Assembly: GCF_036488675.1 (NCBI RefSeq)
Contig: NZ_CP133148.1
Coordinates: 3,308,001 to 3,372,000, forward strand
Source: Sinorhizobium chiapasense
Lineage (GTDB): Bacteria; Pseudomonadota; Alphaproteobacteria; Rhizobiales; Rhizobiaceae
Reading direction: 5' to 3'
DNA length: 64,000 bases
Made by a program: the position numbers and the translations under genes
The notes under the pieces: model-generated
Told to the model about the DNA's origin: nothing
What the model saw: only the letters and a program-made list of their open reading frames with translations
Databases searched by the model: none
Shown here: in pieces, positions 13,925 to 22,942 of the stretch
Layout: the number at the start of each line of letters is the position of its first letter
Position numbering within the stretch: position 1 is the stretch's first letter

Positions 13925-15889
13925 ATGCCGACGACCGGAACTCCACCCCTCGGCGTGACGCGCACGCCGGACGGAACGCGCTTTGCAGTCTGGTCCCGCC
14001 ATGCTGCTCGCATCGAGCTTTGCCTGTTCGACAGATCGGGCGACAAGGAACTCCGTCGCCTGCCGACGCTGCGCGACGGAGACGTTCACAGCCTGACGCT
14101 TGACGATGTGCCTGTCGGTACCCGCTATGGCTTGCGGGCCGACGGCATCTACTCGCCCGATCATGGGCTCTGGTTCGATCCTTCGAAGCTTCTGGTCGAT
14201 CCCTACGCGATCGAACTTGATCGTCCCTTTCGCCATGATCCTCGCCTGACGATCTTCGGCGAGGAGACCGCCGATCTGGTCCCGAAGGCGATCGTGACCG
14301 AAACCAAGGCGGTGAAGGTGGGACCACCGCTGTTTGAGCCCGGCGGATTGATCTACGAGGTGGCTGTCAAACCATTCACCATTCTGCATCCGGATATTCC
14401 CGAGAAGAAACGCGGCACAGTCGGCGCACTGGCGGAACCGGTGATCATCGACCACCTGAAGCGCCTTGGCGTCTCGGCCATCGAACTGATGCCGATCGTC
14501 GCCTGGATTGATGAGCGGCACCTGCCGCCGCTCGGCCTTCACAACGGCTGGGGCTACAATCCGATCGCCCCGATGGCGATCGACCCGCGGCTCGTTCCCG
14601 GCGGCATCGAGGAACTGCGCAACACTGTCGGGGCACTGCACAGGGCCGGCATCGGCGTCATCCTCGATCTCGTTTTCAACCATTCCGGCGAGAGCGACCG
14701 CCTCGGCACTACCCTATCGATGCGCGGCCTCGACAACCTGACCTATTACCGCCACGCGACCGATCGGCCCGGCGAACTCATCAACGACACCGGCTGCGGC
14801 AATACGATTGCCTGCGACCATCCGGTGGTACGGCACCTGATCCTCGACAGCCTGCGCCATTTCGTGCTTGCCGCCGGCGTCGATGGATTCCGCTTCGACC
14901 TCGCGTCGATCCTCGGGCGTGATATGAGCGGCTTCCACCGCGACGCCGCTCTCTTTGCGGACATAGCCGCGGATTCCGTCCTCGGCGATCGCATTCTTAT
15001 CGCCGAACCCTGGGATACCGGTCCTGGCGGCTATCAGCTCGGCAATTTCCCCGAGCCCTTCCTCGAATGGAACGACCGCGCGCGTGACGATATTCGCCGC
15101 TACTGGCGCGGCGACCGGCATGCGATTGGCGCACTCGCGACCGCACTCGCGGGCTCCTCCGACACATTCTCGCGATGGGGCGAGACGGCGACCCGCAGCG
15201 TCAACTTCATCGCCGCGCATGACGGCTTCACGCTGACGGATCTCGCCTCTTATGCGCGCAAGCACAACGAGGCGAACGGGGAAGGCAATCGCGACGGCCA
15301 CGACGAGAACTATTCGTGGAACAATGGCGCCGAAGGCCCCATCGACGATCCGGAGATCCAGGCCGCGAGACAAGCGGACGCCATGGCGTTGATCGGCACG
15401 CTTTTCGCTTCGCGCGGAACGATCATGCTGACCGCCGGCGATGAAGGCGGACACAGCCAGGGCGGCAACAACAATGCCTATGCGCAGGACAACGCCGTGA
15501 CCTGGCTCGATTGGGCGAAGCTCGATCCGAAGCTCGTCGATCACACGACCGCGCTCTCAGCGATGCGACGGCGTTTCGATGTCTTCGCGCAGACAGGCTT
15601 CTTCACCGGCAGGGGCGATGTCGATTGGCTGCGTCTCGACGGCCATCCATTGACGGTCGAGGATTGGGAGCACCCGGCGACCGACAACCTCGCCATGCTC
15701 CTTACAACCGGGGACCGGGAACAGCGACGGGCGACAAGGCTCGCCGTGGTTGTGAACCGCGGTCATGCACCGCATCCCTTTCAGCTTCCTGCGAGCCTCG
15801 ACGGCGAGTGGCGCGACGCTCTTTCCGACACGGCGGCGCCCTCATTCGCTGCTGCCCGCTCTGTCGCCTTCTTCGTCGAGGTTTTCTGA
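13925..15889 (+). CDS. glgX: Glycogen debranching enzyme
   Basis: This 654-residue GH13 isoamylase-type enzyme removes short alpha-1,6 branches left by GlgP. An N-terminal CBM48-like domain begins TPLGVTRTPDGTRFAVW after a short lead. The catalytic barrel contains GVILDLVFNHSGE, GFRFDLASILGRD with the nucleophile Asp, IAEPWDTGPGGYQLG with the acid/base Glu, and FIAAHDGFTLTDL. The ATG at 13925 is preceded by AGAAGGGGG. It is the last glg gene, separated from pgm by the inverted repeat. Confidence 0.95.
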   Translation: MPTTGTPPLGVTRTPDGTRFAVWSRHAARIELCLFDRSGDKELRRLPTLRDGDVHSLTLDDVPVGTRYGLRADGIYSPDHGLWFDPSKLLVDPYAIELDRPFRHDPRLTIFGEETADLVPKAIVTETKAVKVGPPLFEPGGLIYEVAVKPFTILHPDIPEKKRGTVGALAEPVIIDHLKRLGVSAIELMPIVAWIDERHLPPLGLHNGWGYNPIAPMAIDPRLVPGGIEELRNTVGALHRAGIGVILDLVFNHSGESDRLGTTLSMRGLDNLTYYRHATDRPGELINDTGCGNTIACDHPVVRHLILDSLRHFVLAAGVDGFRFDLASILGRDMSGFHRDAALFADIAADSVLGDRILIAEPWDTGPGGYQLGNFPEPFLEWNDRARDDIRRYWRGDRHAIGALATALAGSSDTFSRWGETATRSVNFIAAHDGFTLTDLASYARKHNEANGEGNRDGHDENYSWNNGAEGPIDDPEIQAARQADAMALIGTLFASRGTIMLTAGDEGGHSQGGNNNAYAQDNAVTWLDWAKLDPKLVDHTTALSAMRRRFDVFAQTGFFTGRGDVDWLRLDGHPLTVEDWEHPATDNLAMLLTTGDREQRRATRLAVVVNRGHAPHPFQLPASLDGEWRDALSDTAAPSFAAARSVAFFVEVF

Positions 15890-15951
15890 GTTTTTACGAC
15901 TACTTGCTAGGGTTGCCCCTGCCAGCATATAGATCGGTTGGGAGGCCCGTG

Positions 15952-15990
15952 GAGCGGGATGAGGAAAGTGTGAGCCCGCATTCCGCTCTA
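15952..15990. repeat. Mosaic repeat module B, shortened copy
   Basis: GAGCGGGATGAGGAAAGTGTGAG followed by the reverse-complement arm ending CCGCTCTA, lacking the central TTTTCC portion seen at 1857-1909. It lies between glgX and the MaoC-like gene. Confidence 0.6.
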
Positions 15991-16019
15991 GTCTTTTTAG
16001 AGGCGATCAGGACAATCAA

Positions 16020-16508
16020 ATGCCGCAGGAAATTTCACTTTCAGAGGTCAAGGGTCTGATCGGCAAGGAGCTCGGCGTCTCCGACTGGATCACCGTGACG
16101 CAGAAGACCATCGACAGTTTCGCCGAGGCGACGGGCGACTTCCAGTTCATCCACACCGACCCGGTGCGCGCAGCGGTCGAAACGCCCTTCGGAGGCACGA
16201 TCGCCCATGGCTTCCTGTCGCTCTCGCTGCTTTCGGCGATGAACTACAATTGCCTGCCGAAGATCCGCGAACAGACGATGGGCATCAACTACGGCTTCGA
16301 GAAGGTGCGCTTCGTGGCACCGGTGAAGAGCGGCGCACGCGTGCGCGGTCGTTTCAACATGGCAGACGCCCGCTTCCGCGGCGCCGGCATGCTGATGATC
16401 ACCTATGACACCACTGTCGAAATCGAGGGCGAAAGAAAACCGGCGCTGACGGCGACATGGCAGACGATCATCCAGTTCGATCCAAAGGACCGGCCGGCGG
16501 ATGCCTGA
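16020..16508 (+). CDS. MaoC family dehydratase, NodN-like
   Basis: This 162-residue protein is a single hot-dog domain of the MaoC/(R)-hydratase family. The segment FAEATGDFQFIHTDPVRA carries the catalytic Asp and His typical of enoyl-CoA hydratase 2. Length and sequence resemble NodN of rhizobia, a protein of unclear role in nodulation; this chromosomal copy is probably a housekeeping paralogue acting on an acyl-CoA. It overlaps the next gene by 8 nt. The substrate is unknown. Confidence 0.85.
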   Translation: MPQEISLSEVKGLIGKELGVSDWITVTQKTIDSFAEATGDFQFIHTDPVRAAVETPFGGTIAHGFLSLSLLSAMNYNCLPKIREQTMGINYGFEKVRFVAPVKSGARVRGRFNMADARFRGAGMLMITYDTTVEIEGERKPALTATWQTIIQFDPKDRPADA

Positions 16509-17574
16509 GCAAGCGGAAACCGAGGAGCGGGTCCGTCGAGCCTTTCGCGGCCAGGGCAAGTCCTGCGAAGAACTCGGTTCTCCTTTCATGGGCCGGCTCT
16601 GCCGGCTGGCCGCCGAGCGCCTCGATCGCAAGAGCCTGGTCGGCAGCCGCATCTTAGGTTGGGAAGGCGATCCCTCCTCCAAGGCGGACTCCGTGGCGCT
16701 GCGGCTTTGCGGTGCGCTGCATGCCCTTGTGTTGCTGGATCGCGACCAGACACTGATTTTGTGTTACCCACCGAATGTCACCGATGACGAGACGCTCTGG
16801 GCAGCGTGCGAAGCGGCGTTTCGGAAGCACGGAGATTTGATCCTCGAGCGGCTCTCGTCTGCGCCGCAAACGAACGAAGTGCGCCGCTCTGCCGCGCTGC
16901 TAGCCGGCTTCCTCGCGGTCGCTCACACTTTCGGCAAACCACTTGTCCTTTCCGAAATCGGCGCGAGTGCCGGGTTGAACCTTCATTGGGATCGCTACGG
17001 CTACGCGCTTTCCGGCAGCCACTGGGGCGATATGGGATCCGGGGTCGTCATCTCGCCCCAATGGTCGGGATCAGCGCCGCTCAGCGGGTCGGTCGAAATC
17101 GCCGGACGGGCAGGATGCGATATCAACCCGCTTGATCCAATGAGCGAGGAGGACCGGCTACGCCTGCTCTCCTACATCTGGGCCGACCAACCGGACCGGC
17201 TCGAGCGGACCCGAAACGCGTTGGCGATCGCGGCTGCCCATGGCAACCTTGTCGAGCGTGCAGACGCGGTGGACTGGCTGAAACAGCGCCTCGCCCTTCC
17301 CTTCCCCGGCAAGGTTCACGTCGTCTATCACTCGGTCGCTTGGCAATATCTGCCCGAGTCCGCCCAGCAAGAGGGCGCGGCGCTGATCGCGGCTGCGGGC
17401 GCGGCTGCAACGGCGGATGCACCGCTTGCCTGGCTGCAGGTGGAAGCGGACGGCTTAAGGCCTGGCGCGGCGCTGTCTCTCCAGACTTGGCCCGACGGTG
17501 AGAAGCATCTGATCGGTCGGGCGGATTTCCATGGTCGATGGATAGACTGGATCGGCCTGCCGAAAAACAGATGA
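16501..17574 (+). CDS. DUF2332 domain-containing protein
   Basis: This 357-residue protein matches DUF2332 in length and pattern. Visible conserved pieces are an N-terminal helix with CEELGSPFMGRLC, the central GASAGLNLHWDRYGY, which looks like a nucleotide or SAM-binding glycine loop, and VYHSVAWQYL near the C-terminus. The GASAGLN loop followed by acidic residues suggests a Rossmann-like methyltransferase fold, but this is inference. The start ATG lies within the end of the MaoC gene (8-nt overlap), implying coupled translation. Confidence 0.8.
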   Translation: MPEQAETEERVRRAFRGQGKSCEELGSPFMGRLCRLAAERLDRKSLVGSRILGWEGDPSSKADSVALRLCGALHALVLLDRDQTLILCYPPNVTDDETLWAACEAAFRKHGDLILERLSSAPQTNEVRRSAALLAGFLAVAHTFGKPLVLSEIGASAGLNLHWDRYGYALSGSHWGDMGSGVVISPQWSGSAPLSGSVEIAGRAGCDINPLDPMSEEDRLRLLSYIWADQPDRLERTRNALAIAAAHGNLVERADAVDWLKQRLALPFPGKVHVVYHSVAWQYLPESAQQEGAALIAAAGAAATADAPLAWLQVEADGLRPGAALSLQTWPDGEKHLIGRADFHGRWIDWIGLPKNR

Positions 17575-17591
17575 TTGCCGAAGCCACAAAT

Positions 17592-18716
17592 TCAGAACGT
17601 GATCACGTGGCGGATGACCCGCCCCTGATCGAGAAGATCGAACGCCTCGTTGATCTCTTCGAGCGGCCCCGTGCTCGACAGCAGCCGGTCGACCGGCAAC
17701 CTGCCGCGCTGGTAGAGGGCAATGAATCGCGGGATATCGCGGCTCGGCACGCAGCTTCCCATATAGCTGCCGCGAACTGTGCGTTCCTCGGCGACGAGGC
17801 TGACCGCAGGGACGGCGATCTGGCTCGATGGGTGGGCAAGTCCCGCTGACGCCGTCAAGCCGCCGCGCCGGGTGATCCGGTAGGCAAGCTCGAAGGCTTT
17901 CACCGATCCCGCCGCCTCCACGGCATGATCGACGCCGCCGCGGGTCGCCTCGCGGATCTTTTCGGCGGCATCCGGATCGCCGGCCAGGAACGCGTCGGTC
18001 GCGCCGAGCTGGAGCGCCAGCTTCAGCTTCTCCTCCGCAAGATCGACCGCGACGATACGTTCGGCGCCGGCGGCGATCGCGCCGAGAACGGCCGCCAGCC
18101 CGACGCCACCAAGGCCGACAACGGCAACGGACTGACCGGGCCTGACCTGGCAGGTGTTGACGACTGCACCGACGCCGGTGAGCACAGCGCAGCCGAACAG
18201 GGCCGCTTCGACCATCGGCAGGTCCGCCTCGATCCTGACGGCGGAGTGGCGCGAGACGACGGCATAATCGGCAAAGGCGGAAACGCCGAGATGGTGATGC
18301 ACGGGAACCGCAGCGCAGCGCAGACGGCGCCCGCCTGAAAGCAACGTGCCCTTGCCGTTCGCCTCCGCACCCGGAATGCAGAGCGCAGGCCTGCCTTCCG
18401 CGCAGGGCAGACAATGGCCGCAGCTCGGCATGAAGCTCATCACCACCCGATCACCCGGCGCAATGTCGCGCACGCTGCTGCCGACCGCCTCCACGGTACC
18501 GGCCGCCTCGTGCCCAAGCGCCATCGGCACCGGACGTGGCCGATCGCCATTGATGACCGAGAGATCGGAGTGACAGAGGCCGGCAGCGCCAATTCTGACC
18601 AGAAGCTCGTCCGGTCCCGGCGGATCGAGATCGACGGTCTCGATCGAAAGGGGCCGGGTGTTGGCATAGGGTCTTTCGACCGGTGATTTCCTCAGCACCG
18701 CCGCGTGTGTCTTCAC
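17592..18716 (-). CDS. Zinc-dependent alcohol dehydrogenase
   Basis: This 374-residue medium-chain dehydrogenase has catalytic zinc ligands in GLCHSDLSV and the GHE motif of ALGHEAAG. The structural zinc loop is CGHCLPCAEGRPALC. The NAD-binding loop is AVVGLGGVGLAAV. It resembles the class that includes aryl-alcohol and glutathione-dependent formaldehyde dehydrogenases, but the substrate cannot be fixed. I start at GTG 18716 because GGAGGAG lies 5 nt upstream; the upstream open frame enters palindromic repeats. It converges with the DUF2332 gene, with 17 nt between stops. Confidence 0.88.
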   Translation of the reverse strand: MKTHAAVLRKSPVERPYANTRPLSIETVDLDPPGPDELLVRIGAAGLCHSDLSVINGDRPRPVPMALGHEAAGTVEAVGSSVRDIAPGDRVVMSFMPSCGHCLPCAEGRPALCIPGAEANGKGTLLSGGRRLRCAAVPVHHHLGVSAFADYAVVSRHSAVRIEADLPMVEAALFGCAVLTGVGAVVNTCQVRPGQSVAVVGLGGVGLAAVLGAIAAGAERIVAVDLAEEKLKLALQLGATDAFLAGDPDAAEKIREATRGGVDHAVEAAGSVKAFELAYRITRRGGLTASAGLAHPSSQIAVPAVSLVAEERTVRGSYMGSCVPSRDIPRFIALYQRGRLPVDRLLSSTGPLEEINEAFDLLDQGRVIRHVITF

Positions 18717-18814
18717 GCTCGCTCCTCCGCTTTTCACCCTCATGATTCTCGGCCGAATCGAAGGGAAATTAACGTAATCGGTTCTCGTAAGTCGAGACGT
18801 CGGAGGCGTGGACT

Positions 18815-18921
18815 GCCCCTCACGCTGACCCTCTCCCCGCAGGCGGGGAGAGGGGACTTGGGCGGTGCGGCATATCCCTTCTCCCCGCCTGCGGGGAGAC
18901 GGTGGCGGCAGCCGGATGAGG
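18815..18921. repeat. Two REP-like palindromes
   Basis: Copy one (18815-18856) is CTCTCCCCGC-AGGCGGGGAGAG. Copy two (18876-18921) is CTTCTCCCCGCCTGCGGGGAG followed by GGTGGCGGCAGCCGGATGAG. This palindrome with its GGCGGCAGCCGGATGAGG tail recurs at 45101-45150 and, degenerate, at 45820-45860. The 18717-18944 spacer holds nothing else I recognise. Confidence 0.75.
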
Positions 18922-18944
18922 CGCACACGAGACGCGAGCGCTCA

Positions 18945-18974
18945 CAAAAGAAAAGCGGCGGATCGCTCCGCCGC
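18945..18974 (-). terminator. Rho-independent terminator of the sox operon
   Basis: Read on the minus strand: 8-bp stem GCGGCGGA/TCCGCCGC with a 4-nt loop, then TTTTCTTTT. It starts 26 nt after the soxG stop. Confidence 0.85.
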
Positions 18975-18999
18975 CTGCAAGTTCGAGATAAACGCCCCT

Positions 19000-19554
19000 T
19001 CAGTGCCCCGCGTCCTCGGCACCTTCGGAGAGAAGGCCGAAAACAAAGGGCGAGAACGACCGCCAGCACTCGACGCGGAATGTATCCTCGGCCGTGCGGA
19101 GGAGCACGATTTCCGCCTTGCCCAGAACCGTCCGAGAACAAGCGCCGACCGGGAAGATCGCGAGCGACAGGTCCTGCGGGCAACCGCTGTTGATCGCCAC
19201 CTCGGCGCCCGGGCCGCTGACGATGACGGCCGTGTTGCGATGGGAAATGTCGACCGCCGAATGCATGACGTCACTGGACGCGGCGGCCGCCATCAAATCC
19301 TTGCCGTCTTCGTCGATCACCAGCCACTCGTCCGGACCGAGCCAGAGCGCGTGGCGCTTTCCGGTGGAAGCGGACGTCTTCGGCCGCACCGGCAGAGTGA
19401 CCCCGAGCGCAGCGGAGAGCGCCGAAACCGCGTCCGGTGACGCACGCAGCGATATCCGCGAGGCGGGTGCCGCAGGCGTCAGGATCGCCGCCGGCGAGCC
19501 GCCACGGAGGCCGGCGAGCGGTGTATTGCGGATTGCAGTTGCCTGGTCAGCCAT
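19000..19554 (-). CDS. soxG: Sarcosine oxidase subunit gamma
   Basis: This 184-residue protein is the gamma subunit of heterotetrameric sarcosine oxidase, which turns sarcosine, tetrahydrofolate and O2 into glycine, methylene-tetrahydrofolate and H2O2. Recognisable pieces are PLAGLRGG near the start and LWLGPDEWLVI followed by DISHRNTAVIVSG. The chosen ATG has GGAGGT 7 nt upstream and overlaps the end of soxA by 8 nt; an earlier in-frame ATG at 19578 lies deeper inside soxA. Last gene of the soxBDAG operon. Confidence 0.93.
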   Translation of the reverse strand: MADQATAIRNTPLAGLRGGSPAAILTPAAPASRISLRASPDAVSALSAALGVTLPVRPKTSASTGKRHALWLGPDEWLVIDEDGKDLMAAAASSDVMHSAVDISHRNTAVIVSGPGAEVAINSGCPQDLSLAIFPVGACSRTVLGKAEIVLLRTAEDTFRVECWRSFSPFVFGLLSEGAEDAGH

Positions 19555-22540
19555 GGAGGCGACCTCCTTCCTTATCAAAGAACACCATGTCGCTTACCTC
19601 GACGGCGATCGTCCGGTCGGCCATCGGGATGTAAAGGGTTTGCCCGAGGCGCTCGCGTCCGCCGGCGACGACCGCCAGCGCAATCGACCGGCCGCAATTT
19701 TCCGACCAGTAGGACGAGGTGACATGGCCGAGCATGGTCATCGGCTTCGGTTCGTTCGGATCGGCCACGATCTGCGCGCCTTCCTCCAGGACCACCTTCG
19801 GATCCTTGGTAAGGAGACCGACGAGCTGCTTGCGACCGTCCTTGACGAGGTCCGGGCGCTTCAGCCCGCGAATGCCGACGAAATCCGGCTTCTTCTTCGA
19901 CACCGCCCAGGAAAGGCCGGCATCCTCCGGGGTGACGGTCCCGTCGGTATCCTGGCCGACGATGATGTAGCCCTTCTCGGCGCGCAGCACGTGCATCGTC
20001 TCGGTGCCGTAGGCGCAGGCGCCCATCGGCTCCGCCCGGGCCCAGATCGCCTCCCACACGGCCTGGCCGTAGTCCGCCGGAACGTTGACTTCGAAACCGA
20101 GTTCGCCGGTGAAGGACATGCGGAAGAGCCGCGTCGGCACCCCGCAGATCCGCCCTTCGGCAACGCTCATGTGCGGGAAGGCCTCGTTCGAAAGATCGAT
20201 GCCTTCGACGAGCGGTGCGATGATCTCGCGCGCCTTCGGTCCCTGCACCGCAATGACCGCCCACTGCTCGGTGGTCGAGGTGAGCCAGACCTTCAGGTGC
20301 GGGAACTCCGTCTGCAGGTAGTCTTCCATGTGGTGCATGACGCGCGGCGCGCCGCCGGTCGTCGTCGTCACGTGGAAACGGTCCTCGGCCAACCGGCCGA
20401 CGACGCCGTCGTCATAGACGAAGCCGTCGTCGCGCAGCATGATGCCGTAACGGCAGCGGCCGGGCTTCAGGTTGTCCCAGGCGTTCGTGTACATCAGATT
20501 GAGGAACTTGGCCGCGTCGGGGCCAACGACCTCGATCTTGCCGAGCGTCGACGCATCGAAGACGCCGGCCGCCTCGCGGACGGTCTTGCATTCGCGCGCA
20601 ACCGCTTCGTGCATGGTCTCGCCGGCCTTCGGATAGAACCAGGCGCGCTTCCAGTTGCCGACATCCTCGAACTCGGCGCCCTGCGCCTCTTCCCAGGCAT
20701 GCATCGGCGTCTTGCGGGCCGGATCAAAGAGGCTCCCGCGAGAATGGTTGACGATCGCGCCGAATGTCACCGGCGTGTAGGGCTGGCGGAAGGTCGTCAG
20801 CCCCACCTCGGGGATCCCCTTGCCGAGCGCTTCCGCGGCGATCGCGAGCCCGTGCATGTTGGAGAGCTTGCCCTGGTCGGACGCCATGCCGTTGGTGGTG
20901 AAGCGCTTGATATGCTCGACGGAGTGCATGCCTTCGCGCACGGCAAGGCGAATGTCCTTGGCGCAGACGTCGTGCTGGAAGTCGATGAAGGCCTTGACCG
21001 TCGTGTCCGGCCCCGCCCCTTCCGCTGCGCCAATCATGCCGCCCGTCCAGGCGAAGGCGTTCTCGCCCGAGATTGCGAGCTGCGATCCGTTTTCAGCACC
21101 CGCGGCGCGCGCTGCCAGTTCACCGGCGGCGAGCGCCTCGTCGATCGTCGCCTGGAGATCGTCCGTGCCGTTGCAGGCACCGATCGAGAGGCAATCCTGC
21201 GCATAGGTACCCGACAGGAAGCGCTCCGTCGCGGCGTCGAACTTCACCTTGCCGCGCGACTGCGAGAACAGGTGCACCGACGGCGTCCAGCCGGCAGAGA
21301 CGAGCAGCGCATCGACGGCGATCTTGCGCGCCGCACCGCCACCCCTTCGGGATACGCTGATCGAGGAGATCCTGAGCTTGCCCGTGGTGTTGACGACCGA
21401 ATGGCCGGTCAGCACCTCGATGCCGAGCCGGCGTGCTTCGTTGAGCACCGCCTCGCCGGGCTTCTCGCGGCTGTCGACGATCGCCGGCACGGTGACGCCC
21501 GCCTTCCTGAGATCAAAGGCGGCCTCGTAGGCGGAATCATGCGCCGTGTAGATGCCGACCATGGTACCGACGGCGACGCCGAAATGGTTGAGATAGGCGC
21601 GACCCGCCGACGCCAGCATGATGCCCGGCCGGTCGTTGTTGGCGAAGACCATGTGACGCTCGATAGCGCCGTTGGCGAGGATGACCTTCTTCGCCCGCAC
21701 CTGCCACAGCCGCTCGCGCGGCAATGTCTTGTCCGGCGCGGAGAGATGGTCGGTTACCCGTTCGACGAGACCGATGAAATTGTGGTTGTAGTAGCCGAAC
21801 GCCGTCGTGCGGGTCAGTACGGTGACATTGTCCCTGTCCGCAAGCGCCCTGCCGGTCGCCTGCGCCCACTCGTAACCGGGTTTGCCGTCGATGACCGTGC
21901 CACTGTCGTAGTGGAGCGCACCGCCCACTTCCGACTGCTCGTCGCAGAGGATGACCTTGGCGCCGGCCTGCGCCGCCGCAAGCGCCGCCGAAAGACCGGC
22001 AACGCCCGCACCGATCACCAGCACGTCGCAATGCACGTACCGGCTCGCATAGTGATCCGGATCGGCTTCCGTCGGCGCAACCCCGAGGCCGGCCGCACGC
22101 CGGATGAAGGGTTCGTAGAGCGAGTGCCACGCCGCCTTCGGCCACATGAAGGTCTTGTAGTAGAAGCCGGCGGCAAAGAAGGGCGAGAGCAGGTCGTTGA
22201 ACCCGCCGACATCGAAGGCGAGCGAGGGCCAGCGATTTTGCGACGAGACCTTCATCCCGTCGAAGACCTCCTGCACCGTGGCGCGCACGTTCGGCTGTCT
22301 GCGTGCCGCGTCGCGCGATACGTCGAGCAGCGCGTTCGGTTCCTCGGCACCGGCGGAGAGAATGCCGCGCGGACGGTGGTACTTGAACGAACGGCCGACG
22401 AGATGGATGCCGTGGGCAAGCAGCGCCGAGGCGACCGTATCACCCTCGAGCGCGGTCAGCGTCCGTCCATCGAAGGTGAACCTGGCGGTGCGGGCGGGCG
22501 TCAGGCGGCCCGCACCCGAAATGCGATTGGCTCCGCTCAT
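19547..22540 (-). CDS. soxA: Sarcosine oxidase subunit alpha
   Basis: This 997-residue subunit shows an N-terminal ferredoxin-like domain (FTFDGRTLTALEGDTVASAL) and a nucleotide-binding Rossmann domain with VIGAGVAGLSAALAAAQAG. The C-terminal third is a GcvT-like tetrahydrofolate-binding domain (from about residue 610, including GELGFEVNVPADYGQAVW). Known biochemistry: NAD+ is bound by alpha, and the GcvT-like part forms methylene-tetrahydrofolate. The start overlaps soxD by 4 nt (ATGA). A long open frame antisense to this gene is a codon-bias shadow. Confidence 0.96.
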   Translation of the reverse strand: MSGANRISGAGRLTPARTARFTFDGRTLTALEGDTVASALLAHGIHLVGRSFKYHRPRGILSAGAEEPNALLDVSRDAARRQPNVRATVQEVFDGMKVSSQNRWPSLAFDVGGFNDLLSPFFAAGFYYKTFMWPKAAWHSLYEPFIRRAAGLGVAPTEADPDHYASRYVHCDVLVIGAGVAGLSAALAAAQAGAKVILCDEQSEVGGALHYDSGTVIDGKPGYEWAQATGRALADRDNVTVLTRTTAFGYYNHNFIGLVERVTDHLSAPDKTLPRERLWQVRAKKVILANGAIERHMVFANNDRPGIMLASAGRAYLNHFGVAVGTMVGIYTAHDSAYEAAFDLRKAGVTVPAIVDSREKPGEAVLNEARRLGIEVLTGHSVVNTTGKLRISSISVSRRGGGAARKIAVDALLVSAGWTPSVHLFSQSRGKVKFDAATERFLSGTYAQDCLSIGACNGTDDLQATIDEALAAGELAARAAGAENGSQLAISGENAFAWTGGMIGAAEGAGPDTTVKAFIDFQHDVCAKDIRLAVREGMHSVEHIKRFTTNGMASDQGKLSNMHGLAIAAEALGKGIPEVGLTTFRQPYTPVTFGAIVNHSRGSLFDPARKTPMHAWEEAQGAEFEDVGNWKRAWFYPKAGETMHEAVARECKTVREAAGVFDASTLGKIEVVGPDAAKFLNLMYTNAWDNLKPGRCRYGIMLRDDGFVYDDGVVGRLAEDRFHVTTTTGGAPRVMHHMEDYLQTEFPHLKVWLTSTTEQWAVIAVQGPKAREIIAPLVEGIDLSNEAFPHMSVAEGRICGVPTRLFRMSFTGELGFEVNVPADYGQAVWEAIWARAEPMGACAYGTETMHVLRAEKGYIIVGQDTDGTVTPEDAGLSWAVSKKKPDFVGIRGLKRPDLVKDGRKQLVGLLTKDPKVVLEEGAQIVADPNEPKPMTMLGHVTSSYWSENCGRSIALAVVAGGRERLGQTLYIPMADRTIAVEVSDMVFFDKEGGRLHG

Positions 22541-22878
22541 TGCGCTGCTCCTTCCAGGGGCTCGTAGGTCTCGGCCGTCGCGCTCGTCTTGGGCTTGGCA
22601 TCGAGGTCGGGCTTCGGCTCGCCGGCCTTGTAGGTGGTAAGGAACCGGTCGCTCACCGTGTCACGGGCCGCATTGAAGAAACGACCGCAGCCATGGATGT
22701 GCCGCCATCTTTCGAAGATCACGCCTTTCGGATTGTCGCGCAGGAAGAAATAGGCCTCGAACTCTTCGTCGCTGATCTCGGCGATATTGGTCGGGCGGGC
22801 GATATGGGCATCGCCGGCATTGCGGAACTCAAGCTCGGAGCGCTCTTCTTCGCAATAGGGGCAGTAAATCAGAAGCAT
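22537..22878 (-). CDS. soxD: Sarcosine oxidase subunit delta
   Basis: This 113-residue small zinc subunit begins MLLIYCPYCEEERSELEF. The zinc site of the family (CPYC plus a His and Cys) is visible in CPYC and HIHGCGRFF. The start at 22878 is chosen because the zinc motif follows at once as in other SoxD proteins; the longer in-frame start at 22953 would pass through the mosaic repeat. Overlaps soxA by 4 nt. Confidence 0.94.
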   Translation of the reverse strand: MLLIYCPYCEEERSELEFRNAGDAHIARPTNIAEISDEEFEAYFFLRDNPKGVIFERWRHIHGCGRFFNAARDTVSDRFLTTYKAGEPKPDLDAKPKTSATAETYEPLEGAAQ

Positions 22879-22896
22879 CTGGAATGTCCTCGCATC

Positions 22897-22937
22897 AGAG
22901 CGCCGCGCCTTCCACAGAAGGCGCCAAGGTCGCTCTA
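22897..22937. repeat. Short mosaic repeat fragment inside the sox operon
   Basis: AGAGCGCCGCGCCTTC, a short loop, then GAAGGCGCCAAGGTCGCTCT form an imperfect hairpin. It matches the first half of module A (1754, 9106, 52323). It fills most of the soxB-soxD gap. Confidence 0.6.
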
Positions 22938-22942
22938 TCCTT

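Noticed and set aside
18815..18921. CRISPR-like repeated palindromes
   Set aside because: Copies are few, spacing is irregular, they recur at other intergenic sites and no cas genes are present; they are REP-like elements.
19094..22567. Very long plus-strand open frame (1157 codons) antisense to soxA and soxG
   Set aside because: It is the complement of a high-GC coding sequence with strong codon bias, its translation is Arg/Ala/Asp-rich without any family pattern, and both sox genes are secure on the other strand.
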